DNA of 64,000 nucleotides from JBDKVA01 sp039679375 (GTDB lineage: Bacteria > Bacillota > Clostridia > Acetivibrionales > DTU013). Position numbers and translations under genes: made by a program. The DNA lies in the NCBI GenBank assembly GCA_039679375.1, contig JBDKVA010000107.1, positions 8,892-72,891 of the forward strand, given 5' to 3'. Positions 34,575-45,559 of the stretch are shown one piece after another (the first letter of the stretch is position 1; every line of letters starts with the position of its first letter). Below the pieces are notes generated by a model that did not search any database, had not been told where the DNA came from, and saw nothing but the letters and a program-made list of their open reading frames with translations.

Positions 34575-36896
34575 TTATTTAAATATGACCGCTCCATCGG
34601 CAACATCCACCGGCACACTGCCGCCGGGCTTGATTTTACCAAGGAAGAACTGCTCTGTCAATTCATCCTCAATATATTTCTGGATCGTCCTTCTGAGCGG
34701 TCTTGCACCATATTTAGGGTCATAGCCCTTTTCCAGTATAAAGTCGCTGACTGCGTCCGTAAACTTCAGCGATATCCCCTTCTGAATGGCTTCCGAACGG
34801 ACTTCTTCATACATCAGCGAAATGATCTGTTTCAGTTCATCTTTACTCAACTCGGTAAACACTATAATTTCATCAATCCTGTTCAGGAATTCCGGTCTGA
34901 AAGTCTCCTTCAGCACATCCTTCACTCTGTTCTCGAGAGCCTTGTAGCCATCGTTTGTGAATCCGATCCCATTCGCCTTGAGCGTCGTGCCTGCATTGGA
35001 GGTCATGACAATGATCGTGTTCTCGAAGTTCACTACTCTGCCATGGCTGTCCGTTAGTCTTCCATCTTCAAATATCTGAAGCAGCATGTTGAATACATCC
35101 GGGTGCGCTTTTTCAATTTCGTCCAGCAAGATGACTGAGAATGGCTTTCTTCTTACCTTTTCCGTGAGTTGTCCGCCGTCGTCATAACCCACATATCCGG
35201 GAGGTGATCCAATAAGCTTGGAAACCGTATGCTTTTCCATATACTCGGACATATCCAGCCGTATCAGCGCTTCTTCGGTTTCAAAAAGCTCAACCGCCAG
35301 TGCTCTGACCAGCTCAGTCTTACCTACGCCGGTCGGGCCTACAAAGACAAACGACGTTGGCTTCTTTTTCTTTTTGAATCCTGCCCTATTTCTCCTGATG
35401 GCTTTTGCTATGCTCTTTACCGCTTCATTCTGACCGATCACTCTCTTGTGAAGTCTTTCCTCCAGATTCATCAGCTTGACGGCCTCGATTTCCGTCAGCT
35501 TCTGAACAGGTATCTTAGTCCAAGCCTCAATCACATAAGCAATGTCTTCAACTGTGAGCTCATCTTCCTTGTTATGCTCTTCAAATTCCTTTATTTGCTG
35601 AAGCAGCTTGCATTCATGCACCTTGAAGTCCGCTGCTTTCTGATAGTCCTCAATGGAATCTGCAGAAATGGCGGACTCCTTCTCTTCCTGTACCTTCCTG
35701 AGCTCTTCCTTCAACGCTTCAAGTTCCACCAATCCCGTATTCCTCAGATTTGCTCTCGAGCCGGCTTCGTCAATCACATCGATTGCCTTGTCCGGCAGGA
35801 AGCGGTCGGTGATATAACGCTCCGATAGTCTGGCCGCAGCTTCAATGACCTCATCTGATATTTTTACTCTATGATACTTTTCATAATAATCCCGGATACC
35901 CTTTAAAATCTCAATAGTTTCATCAACAGAAGGTTCATCAACCAGTACAGGTTGAAATCTCCTCTCAAGCGCGGAATCCTTTTCTATATTTTTCCGGTAT
36001 TCATTCAAGGTGGTGGCGCCGATGACCTGTATTTCGCCTCTGGATAACGCCGGTTTCAGTATGTTGGCCGCGTTCATCGCTCCCTCAGCTTCGCCGGCTC
36101 CCATAATATTATGCAGCTCATCAATGACAAGAATCACATTTCCCAATGATTTTGCTTCTTCAATGATTCCCTTCATGCGGCTTTCAAATTGTCCTCTGAA
36201 CTGAGTACCGGCCACAATGCCCGTCATATCAAGCAGGTATATCTCCGCATTGAAAAGCTTCGCCGGCACCTGGCGCTTCGCTATTCTGACAGCTAATCCC
36301 TCGGCAATAGCAGTTTTACCGACACCCGGTTCACCCACAAGTACAGGATTATTCTTTGTCCTTCTGTTTAATATTTGTACAACTCTGTCAATTTCCCTGT
36401 TCCTGCCTATGACCCTGTCGATTTTATCTTCGCGAGCCATATCTGTAAGGTTTGTGCCATACATGTCCAGATATTTCTTTTTTTTCAGGCTCTTTTTTTC
36501 CTGCGTTTTTGTTCTCGTACCGTTTTTGTTATCCTTATCTTCCGATAATTCCTTGCGGCTGTCACTTCCTGAATCTGTTTCTTCACTTTTGGGGAATGCA
36601 CGGTTAATGAAATTAAAAAACGGATTCGTCTTACCGCTTCCGGCAGGATCATTCAATGCGGGATCCTGATTTCCCATATCCATGTCAATATTGTCAAACA
36701 AGCTTCCCATCTTTTTATTCAAATTATCAATATCCTCATCAGACATACCTGTCTGCTCAATCAACTGATTGACCGGCTGGATACCCTGTTTTTTTGCGCA
36801 GGATAAACAAAGTCCTTCCTGACTCTGCTTGCCATCTATGATCTTCGTTATAAAAACTACTGCTAAATTCTCCTTACAAATCGAGCACATCATCAT
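34575..36896 (-). CDS. ClpE-like Clp protease ATPase
   Basis: The 773-residue Hsp100 unfoldase has two AAA+ modules: Walker A GEPGVGKT at 188-195 and [10 protein letters not shown] near 510. A UVR-like middle region ([13 protein letters not shown]) is present, and the conserved [19 protein letters not shown]. Instead of the ClpC N-domain it begins with a zinc finger (C4, C7, C30, C33), the mark of ClpE; a Lys-rich linker follows. It should feed substrates to ClpP. The start is a run of three ATG. No CtsR box was recognised upstream. Confidence 0.92.
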   Translation of the reverse strand: MMMCSICKENLAVVFITKIIDGKQSQEGLCLSCAKKQGIQPVNQLIEQTGMSDEDIDNLNKKMGSLFDNIDMDMGNQDPALNDPAGSGKTNPFFNFINRAFPKSEETDSGSDSRKELSEDKDNKNGTRTKTQEKKSLKKKKYLDMYGTNLTDMAREDKIDRVIGRNREIDRVVQILNRRTKNNPVLVGEPGVGKTAIAEGLAVRIAKRQVPAKLFNAEIYLLDMTGIVAGTQFRGQFESRMKGIIEEAKSLGNVILVIDELHNIMGAGEAEGAMNAANILKPALSRGEIQVIGATTLNEYRKNIEKDSALERRFQPVLVDEPSVDETIEILKGIRDYYEKYHRVKISDEVIEAAARLSERYITDRFLPDKAIDVIDEAGSRANLRNTGLVELEALKEELRKVQEEKESAISADSIEDYQKAADFKVHECKLLQQIKEFEEHNKEDELTVEDIAYVIEAWTKIPVQKLTEIEAVKLMNLEERLHKRVIGQNEAVKSIAKAIRRNRAGFKKKKKPTSFVFVGPTGVGKTELVRALAVELFETEEALIRLDMSEYMEKHTVSKLIGSPPGYVGYDDGGQLTEKVRRKPFSVILLDEIEKAHPDVFNMLLQIFEDGRLTDSHGRVVNFENTIIVMTSNAGTTLKANGIGFTNDGYKALENRVKDVLKETFRPEFLNRIDEIIVFTELSKDELKQIISLMYEEVRSEAIQKGISLKFTDAVSDFILEKGYDPKYGARPLRRTIQKYIEDELTEQFFLGKIKPGGSVPVDVADGAVIFK

Positions 36897-37234
36897 CGTC
36901 AGTCAACTCCCCTCACTGATGCTGTCTTTCATCCCGCCTGTCCTTGCCTCTGCGGGAATACTCCAGCTTCTATTATACGTTATTTCTTACAAATTTGTTT
37001 GCTGCAATGCTTCATAATATCTAATCTGAGAATATTACCTCAAATTCTTCCCTATTATCTACAAGTATCGCATAATATTATATTCATTTCTACATGAAAA
37101 TCAAGCCATTTCACTATATCACAGCATTCCTTTTTTGTTTTTGTAACCGATTGGGAGGTAAAAGAATATATTTATATTAGCAACAAATATAAGACAATGA
37201 TGATTTGCACAAGGAAATAAGGAGGTGTTCATTC
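36897..37234. other. Intergenic region, divergent promoters presumed
   Basis: This 338-bp AT-rich region lies between the Clp gene and the small plus-strand gene. I see no CtsR or CIRCE operator, terminator or RNA here. AAGGAGG at 37212-37218 serves the small gene. Confidence 0.4.
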
Positions 37235-37357
37235 ATGTCAGGCCATGGTATTCTCGGTAATGTTTTTAATGATGATTGCGCGATTTTGTTCTTCATACTG
37301 GTATTCCTGATCCTTTTTGTAAGCCCACGCGGTGTTGCATTTGCCGAACCCAAATAG
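37235..37357 (+). CDS. Small single-pass membrane protein, 40 aa
   Basis: The 40-codon frame has an excellent AAGGAGGTG before ATG. It encodes MSGHGILGNVFNDDC, then a hydrophobic helix (AILFFILVFLILFV) and a short polar tail. The MSG start, Gly-rich head and one membrane segment resemble the small YjcZ/SscA-like spore or membrane proteins of Firmicutes. It is not long enough for firm assignment. Confidence 0.6.
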   Translation: MSGHGILGNVFNDDCAILFFILVFLILFVSPRGVAFAEPK

Positions 37358-37543
37358 CAAGTGGTTCACAGTGATTTTCAGCACATAATCAGAAACATGC
37401 AAAGGCACGGTTTCAGGCGGATACGGCATTGGAACGGGATCATAGCCACGGGATCAAAGGAGATCAAAACAAAATTAAAATCGAAAGAGCATCGAACCCA
37501 CTCGATTTTGGCCGGATTTGCTGTGCAAATGGCCAGTAAATAG
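37358..37543. other. Stretch downstream of the small membrane gene
   Basis: A 60-codon frame from a GTG at 37361 is open but lacks a ribosome binding site and has an arbitrary His/Lys/Arg-rich product. I do not call it a gene. The stretch ends at a bidirectional terminator. Confidence 0.35.
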
Positions 37544-37576
37544 AAAAACCAGTACTGATATCATGTACCGGTTTTT
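37544..37576. terminator. Bidirectional terminator, small gene/uvrA
   Basis: AAAAACC-AGTAC pairs with GTACC-GGTTTTT around TGATATCAT. U-tracts lie on both strands, serving the converging small gene and uvrA. Confidence 0.82.
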
Positions 37577-37583
37577 CTATTTG

Positions 37584-40436
37584 TTAAGGTATAACCTTCA
37601 TTCCTTTCATTGGAGCAGTTATCCGTTTTAAAAATTGCCCTGTATAGGACATTTCATCAGCAGCAACCTCTTCAGGCGTACCGGCTGCAACAACATAACC
37701 GCCCTTTCCGCCTCCGTCCGGCCCAAGGTCAATAATATAGTCAGCCGTCTTTATGACATCCAGATTGTGTTCAATGACAACTACCGAATTGCCCGCATCA
37801 ACCAGGCGTTGCAGTATATCGACAAGCCTGTGCACATCGGCTACATGAAGCCCTGTGGTAGGCTCGTCCAATATATAAAGCGTTCTTCCGGTAGCTCTCT
37901 TCGATAATTCTGTTGCCAGCTTGATCCTCTGCGCTTCTCCACCTGATAAAGTGGTCGAAGGCTGGCCTACTTTTATATAGCCAAGGCCGACATCAAACAG
38001 TGTTTCAATCTTTTTCGAGATCCTCGGTATGTTTTTGAAAAACTCCAAAGCATCTTCTACTGTCATATCAAGTACTTCTGAGATATTTTTACCCTTATAT
38101 TTCACTTCGAGTGTTTCTCTGTTATACCGCCTGCCCTTGCACACCTCGCAAGGCACATAGACATCCGGCAGGAAGTGCATCTCGATCTTTATGATACCAT
38201 CTCCGCTGCATGCTTCACACCGTCCGCCTTTCACGTTGAAGCTGAAACGCCCGGATTTGTAGCCTCTCATCTTTGCCTCCGTCGTCCCTGCAAACACCTC
38301 CCTGATCAGGTCAAAAACTCCGGTGTAGGTCGCAGGATTTGATCTCGGCGTCCTTCCGATCGGTGACTGGTTAATGTCAATCACCTTGTCCAGATATTCG
38401 ATGCCGCTGATGGTATCGTGGTCACCTGCCCTGGTTCTGGCGCCATTTAGATCGGCAGCAAGCTTTTTATAAAGGATTTCATTGATAAGAGAGCTTTTGC
38501 CGGAGCCCGAAACACCCGTCACAGCAGTAAACACCCCTAATGGGATATTCACATTGATATTCTTCAAGTTATTTTCCCTGGCTCCAATGATCCTGATCCA
38601 CTTACCATTCGGTTTACGCCTGTTTTCAGGCACCGGAATACTTCTCCTGCCGCTTAGGTACTGCCCCGTCAGCGACTCTTCACATTTTTTTATATCCTCG
38701 ACCGTGCCCTGGGCTACGATCCGGCCTCCGTGGATGCCGGGTCCTGGCCCCATATCAATGATACGATCGGCGGCGTACATGGTGTCTTCGTCATGCTCAA
38801 CTACAATCAGCGTATTCCCGAGATCCCTAAGGCGTGTGAGAGTTTTCAGCAGCCTGTCGTTATCCCGTTGATGCAGTCCTATACTCGGTTCATCAAGGAT
38901 GTACAGCACGCCCATCAGACCGGAACCTATCTGTGTGGCAAGCCTGATTCGCTGCGCTTCCCCTCCCGAGAGGGTGCCTGCCGCTCTGGAGAGTGTAAGG
39001 TAATCCAGGCCTACATCCACCAAAAACCCTATCCTGGCATTGATTTCCTTCAGTATCTGATGAGCAATCAGTTTATCCCTCTCAGAAAGGCTGAGGCTGT
39101 CGAAGAATTTTTTTATTTCATCTACAGGAAGTCTGGTAAGCTCGTTGATATTGAAGCCTCCTACTGTTACTGCGAGGCTTTCCTTTTTCAGTCTTGCCCC
39201 CTTACAGTCGGGGCAGGGACTGCTGCTCATGAATTCCTCATAATACTGCTTCATGCCCTCGGACTGTGTTTCCTTGTAGCGCCGTTCCATACTGCTGATA
39301 ACGCCTTCAAAAGCCGATGTGAAGGTGCCGCTTCCATATTCTTTCTCATAAGCGATCTTGATCTTTTCACCTTTTGTACCATACAGAATGATATCAATAA
39401 TCTGACTTGGCAGCTTGTTAACAGGGGTGGAAATCTTAAAACCATAATGATTTGCAAGCGCATTAATGTACATTCTGGCGTAGCTGTCCCCATTTTCAAA
39501 ATTCCATCCCCCAACTTTTATAGCCCCTTCTTCAAGGGATTTTGTACGGTCGGGTATGATAAGATCGGGATCCATGTTGAGCAATGTGCCGAGTCCGCTG
39601 CAAGTCGGGCAGGCGCCGAAGGGATTGTTGAAGGAAAACATCCTGGGAGCCAATTCCTCAATGCTTATGCCGCAGTCGCTGCATGCAAAATTCTGGCTGA
39701 ACAGCATTTCCTGCCTGCCTGCAACATCTACCAGCAAAATGCCGCTGCTCAGATGCAGTGCCGTTTCAATGGAATCAGCAAGGCGCTTGGTGATATCAGG
39801 CCTTATAATGAGCCTGTCCACTACGATCTCAATCGTATGCTTTTTATTTTTATCAAGGCTGATGTCATCATTGATATCATGGACTTCACCATCCACGCGT
39901 ATCCTGACATACCCGTTCTTTCTGGCGTCTTCGATCAGCTTGTGGTACTCGCCCTTCCTTCCGCGGACAACTGGCGCCAGAAGCTGTATCCTGGTGCCCT
40001 CTTCGAGGCTTGCTATGGCATCCACCATCTGGTCGACCGTCTGCTGAGTGATCTCCTTGCCGCAAACAGGGCAATGCGGTACGCCAATGCGTGCATAGAG
40101 AAGCCTCAGGTAATCATAGATCTCCGTTACTGTACCCACCGTTGACCTGGGATTTCTGCTGGTGGTTTTCTGATCGATCGAAATAGCCGGTGAAAGGCCG
40201 TCGATATAATCCACCTCGGGCTTTTCCATCTGCCCGAGAAATTGTCTCGCATATGAGGAAAGAGACTCGACATAGCGCCTCTGTCCTTCTGCGTAGATCG
40301 TGTCAAAAGCCAGGGAGGATTTGCCTGATCCGCTGAGACCTGTAATAACAACGAATTTATCTCTTGGTATCTCAATATCAATGTTTTTAAGATTGTGCTC
40401 TCTTGCACCTTTAATGAATATACTGTTTTTAGTCAT
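37584..40436 (-). CDS. uvrA: Excinuclease ABC subunit A
   Basis: The 950-residue nucleotide-excision-repair damage sensor has two ABC ATPase halves with Walker [13 protein letters not shown] near the N-terminus and [13 protein letters not shown] in the second half. Each half has a signature ([13 protein letters not shown] and [13 protein letters not shown]) and zinc fingers ([23 protein letters not shown]). Length is normal. The ATG at 40436 follows AGGTG; an in-frame GTG lies three codons upstream. A LexA-type box is 79 bp upstream. Confidence 0.98.
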   Translation of the reverse strand: MTKNSIFIKGAREHNLKNIDIEIPRDKFVVITGLSGSGKSSLAFDTIYAEGQRRYVESLSSYARQFLGQMEKPEVDYIDGLSPAISIDQKTTSRNPRSTVGTVTEIYDYLRLLYARIGVPHCPVCGKEITQQTVDQMVDAIASLEEGTRIQLLAPVVRGRKGEYHKLIEDARKNGYVRIRVDGEVHDINDDISLDKNKKHTIEIVVDRLIIRPDITKRLADSIETALHLSSGILLVDVAGRQEMLFSQNFACSDCGISIEELAPRMFSFNNPFGACPTCSGLGTLLNMDPDLIIPDRTKSLEEGAIKVGGWNFENGDSYARMYINALANHYGFKISTPVNKLPSQIIDIILYGTKGEKIKIAYEKEYGSGTFTSAFEGVISSMERRYKETQSEGMKQYYEEFMSSSPCPDCKGARLKKESLAVTVGGFNINELTRLPVDEIKKFFDSLSLSERDKLIAHQILKEINARIGFLVDVGLDYLTLSRAAGTLSGGEAQRIRLATQIGSGLMGVLYILDEPSIGLHQRDNDRLLKTLTRLRDLGNTLIVVEHDEDTMYAADRIIDMGPGPGIHGGRIVAQGTVEDIKKCEESLTGQYLSGRRSIPVPENRRKPNGKWIRIIGARENNLKNINVNIPLGVFTAVTGVSGSGKSSLINEILYKKLAADLNGARTRAGDHDTISGIEYLDKVIDINQSPIGRTPRSNPATYTGVFDLIREVFAGTTEAKMRGYKSGRFSFNVKGGRCEACSGDGIIKIEMHFLPDVYVPCEVCKGRRYNRETLEVKYKGKNISEVLDMTVEDALEFFKNIPRISKKIETLFDVGLGYIKVGQPSTTLSGGEAQRIKLATELSKRATGRTLYILDEPTTGLHVADVHRLVDILQRLVDAGNSVVVIEHNLDVIKTADYIIDLGPDGGGKGGYVVAAGTPEEVAADEMSYTGQFLKRITAPMKGMKVIP

Positions 40437-40514
40437 ACTACGCACCTGAACCCATACTTTGGATTTATATATTTAATCCATGCTTTCTTATTATATCAAA
40501 ACTTTTAGAAATTG

Positions 40515-40528
40515 CAAACATTTGTTCG
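40515..40528 (-). promoter_or_regulatory. LexA (SOS) box upstream of uvrA
   Basis: CGAACAAATGTTTG on the minus strand fits the Gram-positive DinR/LexA consensus CGAACRNRYGTTYC at all but the last base. It lies between uvrA and uvrB, upstream of uvrA. Confidence 0.8.
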
Positions 40529-40604
40529 GTATTTTCTTTCGATATTATCAATAATATTATTTTTTTATACTCACCAAGTCAAACGGACTATATCAATAAT
40601 AAAA

Positions 40605-42581
40605 TTACAATTTCTTTTTGAGTTCCTGCAGCCTGTCCCGCAGCTCCGCCGCTCTTTCGAACTGCAGGTCCCTTGCAGCCTCCTTCATTTCCTTCTCCAG
40701 CTTCTGCATCAAAGCATGCAGATCGTTCTCACCCAACTGGTCAAGATTCTGCACAAATGTATACCTGGAACCTTCCTCCGCAACCTTCATGGTCTCCAGA
40801 ACATCCCTGACGCCTTTTTGCACGGTAGTCGGCGTGATACCGTGTTCCCGGTTGTACTCCATTTGTATTTTTCTTCTTCTGTTTGTTTCGCTTATAGCCT
40901 TTTGCATCGAATCCGTCACCGTATCGGCATACATGATGACCGTACCTTCCACATGCCTTGCGGCTCTTCCGACGGTTTGTATCAGCGATGTCTCCGAACG
41001 CAGGAAACCTTCCTTATCTGCATCCAGTATTGCCACCAGCGTGACCTCCGGCAGGTCGAGCCCTTCCCTCAGCAGGTTTATGCCCACCAGTATATCGAAA
41101 ACGCCCAGCCTCAGGTTTCTGATGAGTTCCATCCTTTCAAGCGTCTCTACATCCGAATGCAGATATTCGACCTTGAAGTCCAGTTCTTTCAGGTAAGAAG
41201 TCAAATCCTCCGCCATTTTCTTTGTCAGCGTCGTAACAAGAATTCTCTGCTGTTTCTGAACTCTTTTCGTTATTTCTCCGATCAGGTCGTCGATCTGTCC
41301 CTTCACAGGGCGCACCATGATCTCAGGATCAACAAGTCCCGTTGGCCTGATGATCTGCTCTACCACCTGCTGTGAGTGCCTTTGTTCATATTTTCCAGGT
41401 GTGGCACTCACATAGACGGCCTGCTTTATTTTCTTTTCAAATTCCTCAAACCGTAAGGGTCTGTTGTCAAATGCCGACGGCAGTCTGAAGCCGTACTCCA
41501 CAAGCGATTCCTTGCGGGAACGGTCACCGTTGTACATGCTGCCGACCTGCGGTACTGAAACATGCGATTCGTCAATAAACAGAAGCATGTCCTCCGGGAA
41601 ATAATCCAGCAGCGTAAACGGCGCGCTTCCAGCTTCCCTGCCGCTGATATGCCTCGAATAGTTTTCAATTCCCTGGCAGAAGCCAATTTCCTGCAGCATT
41701 TCAAGGTCATATCTTGTCCGCTGCTCCAAACGCTGTGCTTCCAGAAGTTTTCCCTGCTCCTTCAGTTCCCTCAGCCTCTCCTCCATCTCCTGTTCGATTG
41801 TCGTAATTGCGCGAAGCATCTTAGGCCTGGTAGTGGCATAGTGGTTTGCAGGAAAAATCGCAGCATGCGAGCGTACTCCCAAAATCTCACCAGTCAAATA
41901 GTTCACCTCGGATATCCTTTCGATCTCGTCTCCGAAGAATTCCACCCTCAGCACGCGCTCGGAGGAATCCGGCGGAAATATTTCGAGCACATCGCCTCTT
42001 GCCCTGAACTTGCCCCGTTTAAAATCAATCTCATTTCTTTCATATTGTATGTCGACAAGCCTTCTGATGATCTCATCCCTGTCCCTGCGCATCCCCGGTC
42101 TTAAGGACAGCATCAGTTCCGTATAATCCTCCGGATCTCCCAAGCCGTATATGCACGACACGCTGGCGACAATAATCACGTCGCGCCGTTCAAAAAGCGC
42201 TGCCGTAGCAGAATGCCTGAGCTTATCGATCTCATCGTTTATGGAAGAATCTTTTTCAATGTACGTATCCGTCGAGGCAATATAAGCCTCCGGCTGATAG
42301 TAGTCGTAATAGCTAACAAAGTATTCCACGGCATTATTGGGGAAGAACTCCTTAAACTCACTGCACAGCTGTGCGGCAAGTGTTTTGTTGTGTGCCATGA
42401 CCAGTGTCGGCCTTTGCACCCGTTCGATCACATTTGCTATAGTAAACGTCTTGCCTGATCCTGTCACTCCCAGAAGCGTCTGATGCCTGTAACCTCTGTT
42501 CAGGCCTTTCACAAGCTTGTCAACCGCCTCGGGCTGGTCGCCGCATAATTTGTAATCGGAAACAATTTTGAACTCCGCCAT
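40605..42581 (-). CDS. uvrB: Excinuclease ABC subunit B
   Basis: The 658-residue DNA helicase-like subunit loads UvrC. It has Walker [10 protein letters not shown] (residues 39-47), the beta-hairpin [25 protein letters not shown] in motif [16 protein letters not shown] and a C-terminal UVR domain ([20 protein letters not shown]). Start by GGAGGAAAT. It precedes uvrA on the strand but has its own SOS box. Confidence 0.98.
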   Translation of the reverse strand: MAEFKIVSDYKLCGDQPEAVDKLVKGLNRGYRHQTLLGVTGSGKTFTIANVIERVQRPTLVMAHNKTLAAQLCSEFKEFFPNNAVEYFVSYYDYYQPEAYIASTDTYIEKDSSINDEIDKLRHSATAALFERRDVIIVASVSCIYGLGDPEDYTELMLSLRPGMRRDRDEIIRRLVDIQYERNEIDFKRGKFRARGDVLEIFPPDSSERVLRVEFFGDEIERISEVNYLTGEILGVRSHAAIFPANHYATTRPKMLRAITTIEQEMEERLRELKEQGKLLEAQRLEQRTRYDLEMLQEIGFCQGIENYSRHISGREAGSAPFTLLDYFPEDMLLFIDESHVSVPQVGSMYNGDRSRKESLVEYGFRLPSAFDNRPLRFEEFEKKIKQAVYVSATPGKYEQRHSQQVVEQIIRPTGLVDPEIMVRPVKGQIDDLIGEITKRVQKQQRILVTTLTKKMAEDLTSYLKELDFKVEYLHSDVETLERMELIRNLRLGVFDILVGINLLREGLDLPEVTLVAILDADKEGFLRSETSLIQTVGRAARHVEGTVIMYADTVTDSMQKAISETNRRRKIQMEYNREHGITPTTVQKGVRDVLETMKVAEEGSRYTFVQNLDQLGENDLHALMQKLEKEMKEAARDLQFERAAELRDRLQELKKKL

Positions 42582-42745
42582 ATTTCCTCCACCTATATAT
42601 AATGAAAAAATAATTATAATGATAAGTTTTTTTTACTTATATATCATCTGTTTTTGTTGCAAAAACTTTATTATTCCGCTAAAAATCATTTTTGCAGCTT
42701 ATTATCCAAAATACTTTACTATTATAACATAACGTATTTAAAAAT

Positions 42746-42759
42746 CAAACGTTTGTTCG
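42746..42759 (-). promoter_or_regulatory. LexA (SOS) box upstream of uvrB
   Basis: CGAACAAACGTTTG on the minus strand matches CGAACRNRYGTTYC except for the last base. It is about 165 bp upstream of the uvrB start, in a 300-bp AT-rich leader that otherwise shows nothing. Confidence 0.8.
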
Positions 42760-42815
42760 TGCAAAATAGTCCAATCTGTGATAACATATTGTTCACATAA
42801 TTACTGCTCGAGCAT

Positions 42816-42849
42816 ACAAAAACGGCGATAGTAATTTACTATCACCGCT
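42816..42849 (-). terminator. Terminator after the small gene at 42889
   Basis: CGGTGATAGT and ACTATCGCCG pair imperfectly around AAATT and are followed on the minus strand by TTTTTG. Confidence 0.78.
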
Positions 42850-42888
42850 TACATTTAGTAAAGGTTAAAGACTTTTATCTCTCAAATT

Positions 42889-43068
42889 TTATACATTACC
42901 AAGTATTTTCTCATTCAGAATTCTCTCACCTTTTTCAATATCACTTATATGCTTTATCTTAAAGTTTGGTGAACAGTTATTCTGACGTGCGCAGCTCTGG
43001 CCATTCTGGCTTTTGCTACTGGCAATACTTGCAGCTTTTCTTAAGCTTTCTCTCCTTTTATTATCCAT
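42889..43068 (-). CDS. Small charged protein, hypothetical
   Basis: The 59-residue frame starts MDNKRRESLRKAAS behind GGGAG. It has a basic, Ser-rich first half with two Cys (SCARQNNC) and an acidic helical second half. A longer start at 43104 would overlap the upstream stop by ATGA. I do not recognise the family. It is probably co-transcribed with the membrane protein upstream. Confidence 0.55.
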   Translation of the reverse strand: MDNKRRESLRKAASIASSKSQNGQSCARQNNCSPNFKIKHISDIEKGERILNEKILGNV

Positions 43069-43100
43069 TATTCTACCACTCCCTCTGTAATAATACATTA

Positions 43101-43985
43101 TCATACATTTTTCTCTTTATCAACCGTTTGTTCTCTTAAATCGAACAGTTCCAAGTCTCTGCACTTAATAGTCACATATAGATCCAAAACTGTTACTATA
43201 TTTTGAATAATCAAGTGTTCATCAAATAATATTCTTCCCGAGTGAAGCGTTATTATTAAATCCTGTTCCGAATACATTGTTTTTATAATCGCATAAAAAA
43301 TATGATCATCTTTGCTTTCAGGTATACATACACCGTTAAAATCCAGATTAAACATTATTTTTGAAAAATCCGCTTCAGTATATCTGTATTTTTCCCTAAA
43401 TTTTTTTAAACCGTCAAAATTGTAGTGGAAACATTCAAACTTTTTAGCTTTTCTCAATTTTGCATACTTCTCCATAAGTACCATATACATTTCTTCATCG
43501 AAAAAATCCAAGCTTTCGACATAATCTTCCATTTCACATATCAGTACATATTTTATTCTGAGTATGTCGTATAAAAACTCTATATCCTGGTTTTTTGCTA
43601 TGGTTGCTTGCTTTATATCTTCTGCCTCTTCAAGAGAAATTTCCGTATTCCTGTACTTCAAACTTTTTATTGATTTACAAGATATGAACATTATATCCCA
43701 AATCAAAGTAAGTAAAAATGCTGCTGCAAAGTAAATCAATGTATTACAAATTTTCATTTTAATAATATTATATTCTTCGAATAGTTCGAGTGCGAGTATT
43801 TCTTTGTGGTAAATGGAAAAAACTGAAACAGACCATATAAGCATGAGCAGGTAATACAGCATTCTGATTACTTTTTTGCTAAACTGCTCATACCACTTGT
43901 ATTTAAGAATAGTGGCGAAAATGTGAAAGGTGAAGGCCACAATTGGAATTATCAACAAGCAATATGTTAAAATTGCTACAATGAT
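43101..43985 (-). CDS. Membrane protein, hypothetical, unusual start
   Basis: There are two or three N-terminal membrane segments (IIPIVAFTFHIFATIL, MLYYLLMLIWSVSVFSIY, TLIYFAAAFLLTLIW) and a 190-residue polar C-terminal domain, probably cytoplasmic. The family is not recognised. The only strong ribosome binding site (GGGAGGTAG) stands 8 nt before an ATC (43985) and 11 nt before ATT (43982). The nearest standard starts are TTG at 43958 and 43955, which lack a site and cut into the first helix. I therefore extend the frame to 43985; this start is tentative. Confidence 0.6.
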   Translation of the reverse strand: MIVAILTYCLLIIPIVAFTFHIFATILKYKWYEQFSKKVIRMLYYLLMLIWSVSVFSIYHKEILALELFEEYNIIKMKICNTLIYFAAAFLLTLIWDIMFISCKSIKSLKYRNTEISLEEAEDIKQATIAKNQDIEFLYDILRIKYVLICEMEDYVESLDFFDEEMYMVLMEKYAKLRKAKKFECFHYNFDGLKKFREKYRYTEADFSKIMFNLDFNGVCIPESKDDHIFYAIIKTMYSEQDLIITLHSGRILFDEHLIIQNIVTVLDLYVTIKCRDLELFDLREQTVDKEKNV

Positions 43986-44140
43986 GGTACTACCTCCCTA
44001 TTTATTTGTTTTAATTCTAATTATTGAACATTATAACACGCTTCCCATATATTAGTAAATACATTCTGATAATTTTTATTCTGTAGCGATTTTCACCCTT
44101 CCTTGACTTGCAGCTTGGTTGCGATATCAAAAATTTTCTG

Positions 44141-44170
44141 TTGACATTCCCTTTTATTCGGTGTGATAAT
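44141..44170 (+). promoter_or_regulatory. lysC promoter
   Basis: TTGACA (44141-44146), 18 nt, then GATAAT (44165-44170) with an upstream TG (extended -10). The aspartate kinase ATG is 37 bp further on. Confidence 0.75.
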
Positions 44171-44206
44171 ATGATGATATATAAGAAGACTTTGGAGGTC
44201 AAACGT

Positions 44207-45559
44207 ATGAAAGTTGCAAAATTTGGAGGAACTTCTCTTGCATCAGCAGATCAAATAAAAAAAGTCTGTTCCATCGTATTATCCGACCCCGAGCGCAGAT
44301 TGGTTGTCGTTTCTGCACCAGGCAAGCGTTTTAAGGAAGATATAAAGGTTACCGACATGTTGATAGCCTGTGCAAAATCAGGATTGGAAAACAGCGATAC
44401 AGATTCGAAATTGCAAGCTGTGGTATCAAGATATGCAGATATTGCGTCTGAGCTTGGAATTTCCGGCGATATCATCCGGACCATTGCTGCTGATCTGAAA
44501 GCACGTATATATGGTGATAAAAGTGACCAGGGCAGGTATATGGACAGCCTAAAAGCCGCAGGTGAGGACAATTGCGCCAAGCTCGTAGCGGCATATCTAC
44601 AAAGTACAGGAGTGGAAGCGCAGTATGTCAATCCAAAGGATGCCGGGCTCCTGTTGAGCGACGAATTCGGAAATGCACAGGTACTTCCGCAATCCTACGA
44701 CAATCTGAAAAGCCTTTCCGAATTATCGGGAATTATAATTTTTCCCGGTTTTTTCGGTTATTCTCTGGCTGGTGAGGTAGTAACTCTTCCTAGGGGCGGC
44801 TCGGACATTACGGGCTCGATCCTGTCCGCAGCAGTAAACGCGGATTTGTATGAGAATTTTACCGATGTGGACAACGTTTATTCCGTAAACCCGAACCTTA
44901 TTGAATCCCCCAAGCCTATTCGCGAGCTTACATACAGAGAAATGCGCGAGCTGTCCTATGCCGGCTTCAGCGTATTCCAGGAAGAAGCTCTTGTGCCCGT
45001 ATACCAGAAAGGCATCCCTGTGTGCATCAAAAACACGAATAACCCGAGTGCTCCCGGCACCACCATTGTGAAGGAGCGCTTTAACATAACCAATCCGGTG
45101 GCAGGCATTGCTAGTGACTCCGGCTTTTGTTTTATCTACATCAGCAAATATCTGATGAACCGTGAAGTCGGTTTTGGCCGCAAGGTGCTGCAAATACTTG
45201 AAGAGGAACATATTCCCTATGAACATATACCTTCCGGTATTGATAACATGTCCATTATATTAAAGCAGCACCTCTTGGATGAGCACAAGGAAAGAAGAAT
45301 TGTAGAACGCGTAAAAAATGAGCTGGATATCGATGATATCACCGTTGACAGGGATATCGCACTGGTCATGATCGTTGGCGAAGGAATGCGCAACACGCTG
45401 GGAATCACTGCAAGAGCTGCTACATCGCTTGCCAAGGCAGGTATCAATCTTGAAATGATAAACCAGGGTCCTTCGGAGGTCAGCATGATGTTCGGCGTAA
45501 AGGGAAATGACAGTAATAAGGCTGTACGTGCCCTTTATGAGGAATTCTTCAATTCATGA
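44207..45559 (+). CDS. lysC: Aspartate kinase
   Basis: The 450-residue enzyme phosphorylates aspartate, the first step to lysine, threonine, methionine and diaminopimelate. The N-terminal motif is MKVAKFGGTSLAS; LPRGGSDITGS (about 194-204) and FTDVDNVYSVNP are kinase-domain hallmarks. Two ACT domains follow from about residue 300 (IVGEGMRNTLGITARAATSL), so feedback inhibition by an amino acid is expected. Start by GGAGGTCAAACGT. The gene stands alone, convergent with the next by a 6-nt overlap. Confidence 0.96.
   Translation: MKVAKFGGTSLASADQIKKVCSIVLSDPERRLVVVSAPGKRFKEDIKVTDMLIACAKSGLENSDTDSKLQAVVSRYADIASELGISGDIIRTIAADLKARIYGDKSDQGRYMDSLKAAGEDNCAKLVAAYLQSTGVEAQYVNPKDAGLLLSDEFGNAQVLPQSYDNLKSLSELSGIIIFPGFFGYSLAGEVVTLPRGGSDITGSILSAAVNADLYENFTDVDNVYSVNPNLIESPKPIRELTYREMRELSYAGFSVFQEEALVPVYQKGIPVCIKNTNNPSAPGTTIVKERFNITNPVAGIASDSGFCFIYISKYLMNREVGFGRKVLQILEEEHIPYEHIPSGIDNMSIILKQHLLDEHKERRIVERVKNELDIDDITVDRDIALVMIVGEGMRNTLGITARAATSLAKAGINLEMINQGPSEVSMMFGVKGNDSNKAVRALYEEFFNS

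Noticed and set aside
37361..37543. 60-codon frame from GTG
   Set aside because: No ribosome binding site, no recognisable domain, arbitrary composition; it merely fills the space up to a terminator.
38730..40145. 471-codon plus-strand frame opposite uvrA
   Set aside because: It is the reverse-strand shadow of uvrA, with low-quality composition and no start signal.
43121..43133. LexA-like GAACAAACGGTT sequence
   Set aside because: It lies inside the coding end of the membrane protein (REQTVD), has GG in place of the consensus YG, and has no promoter context.
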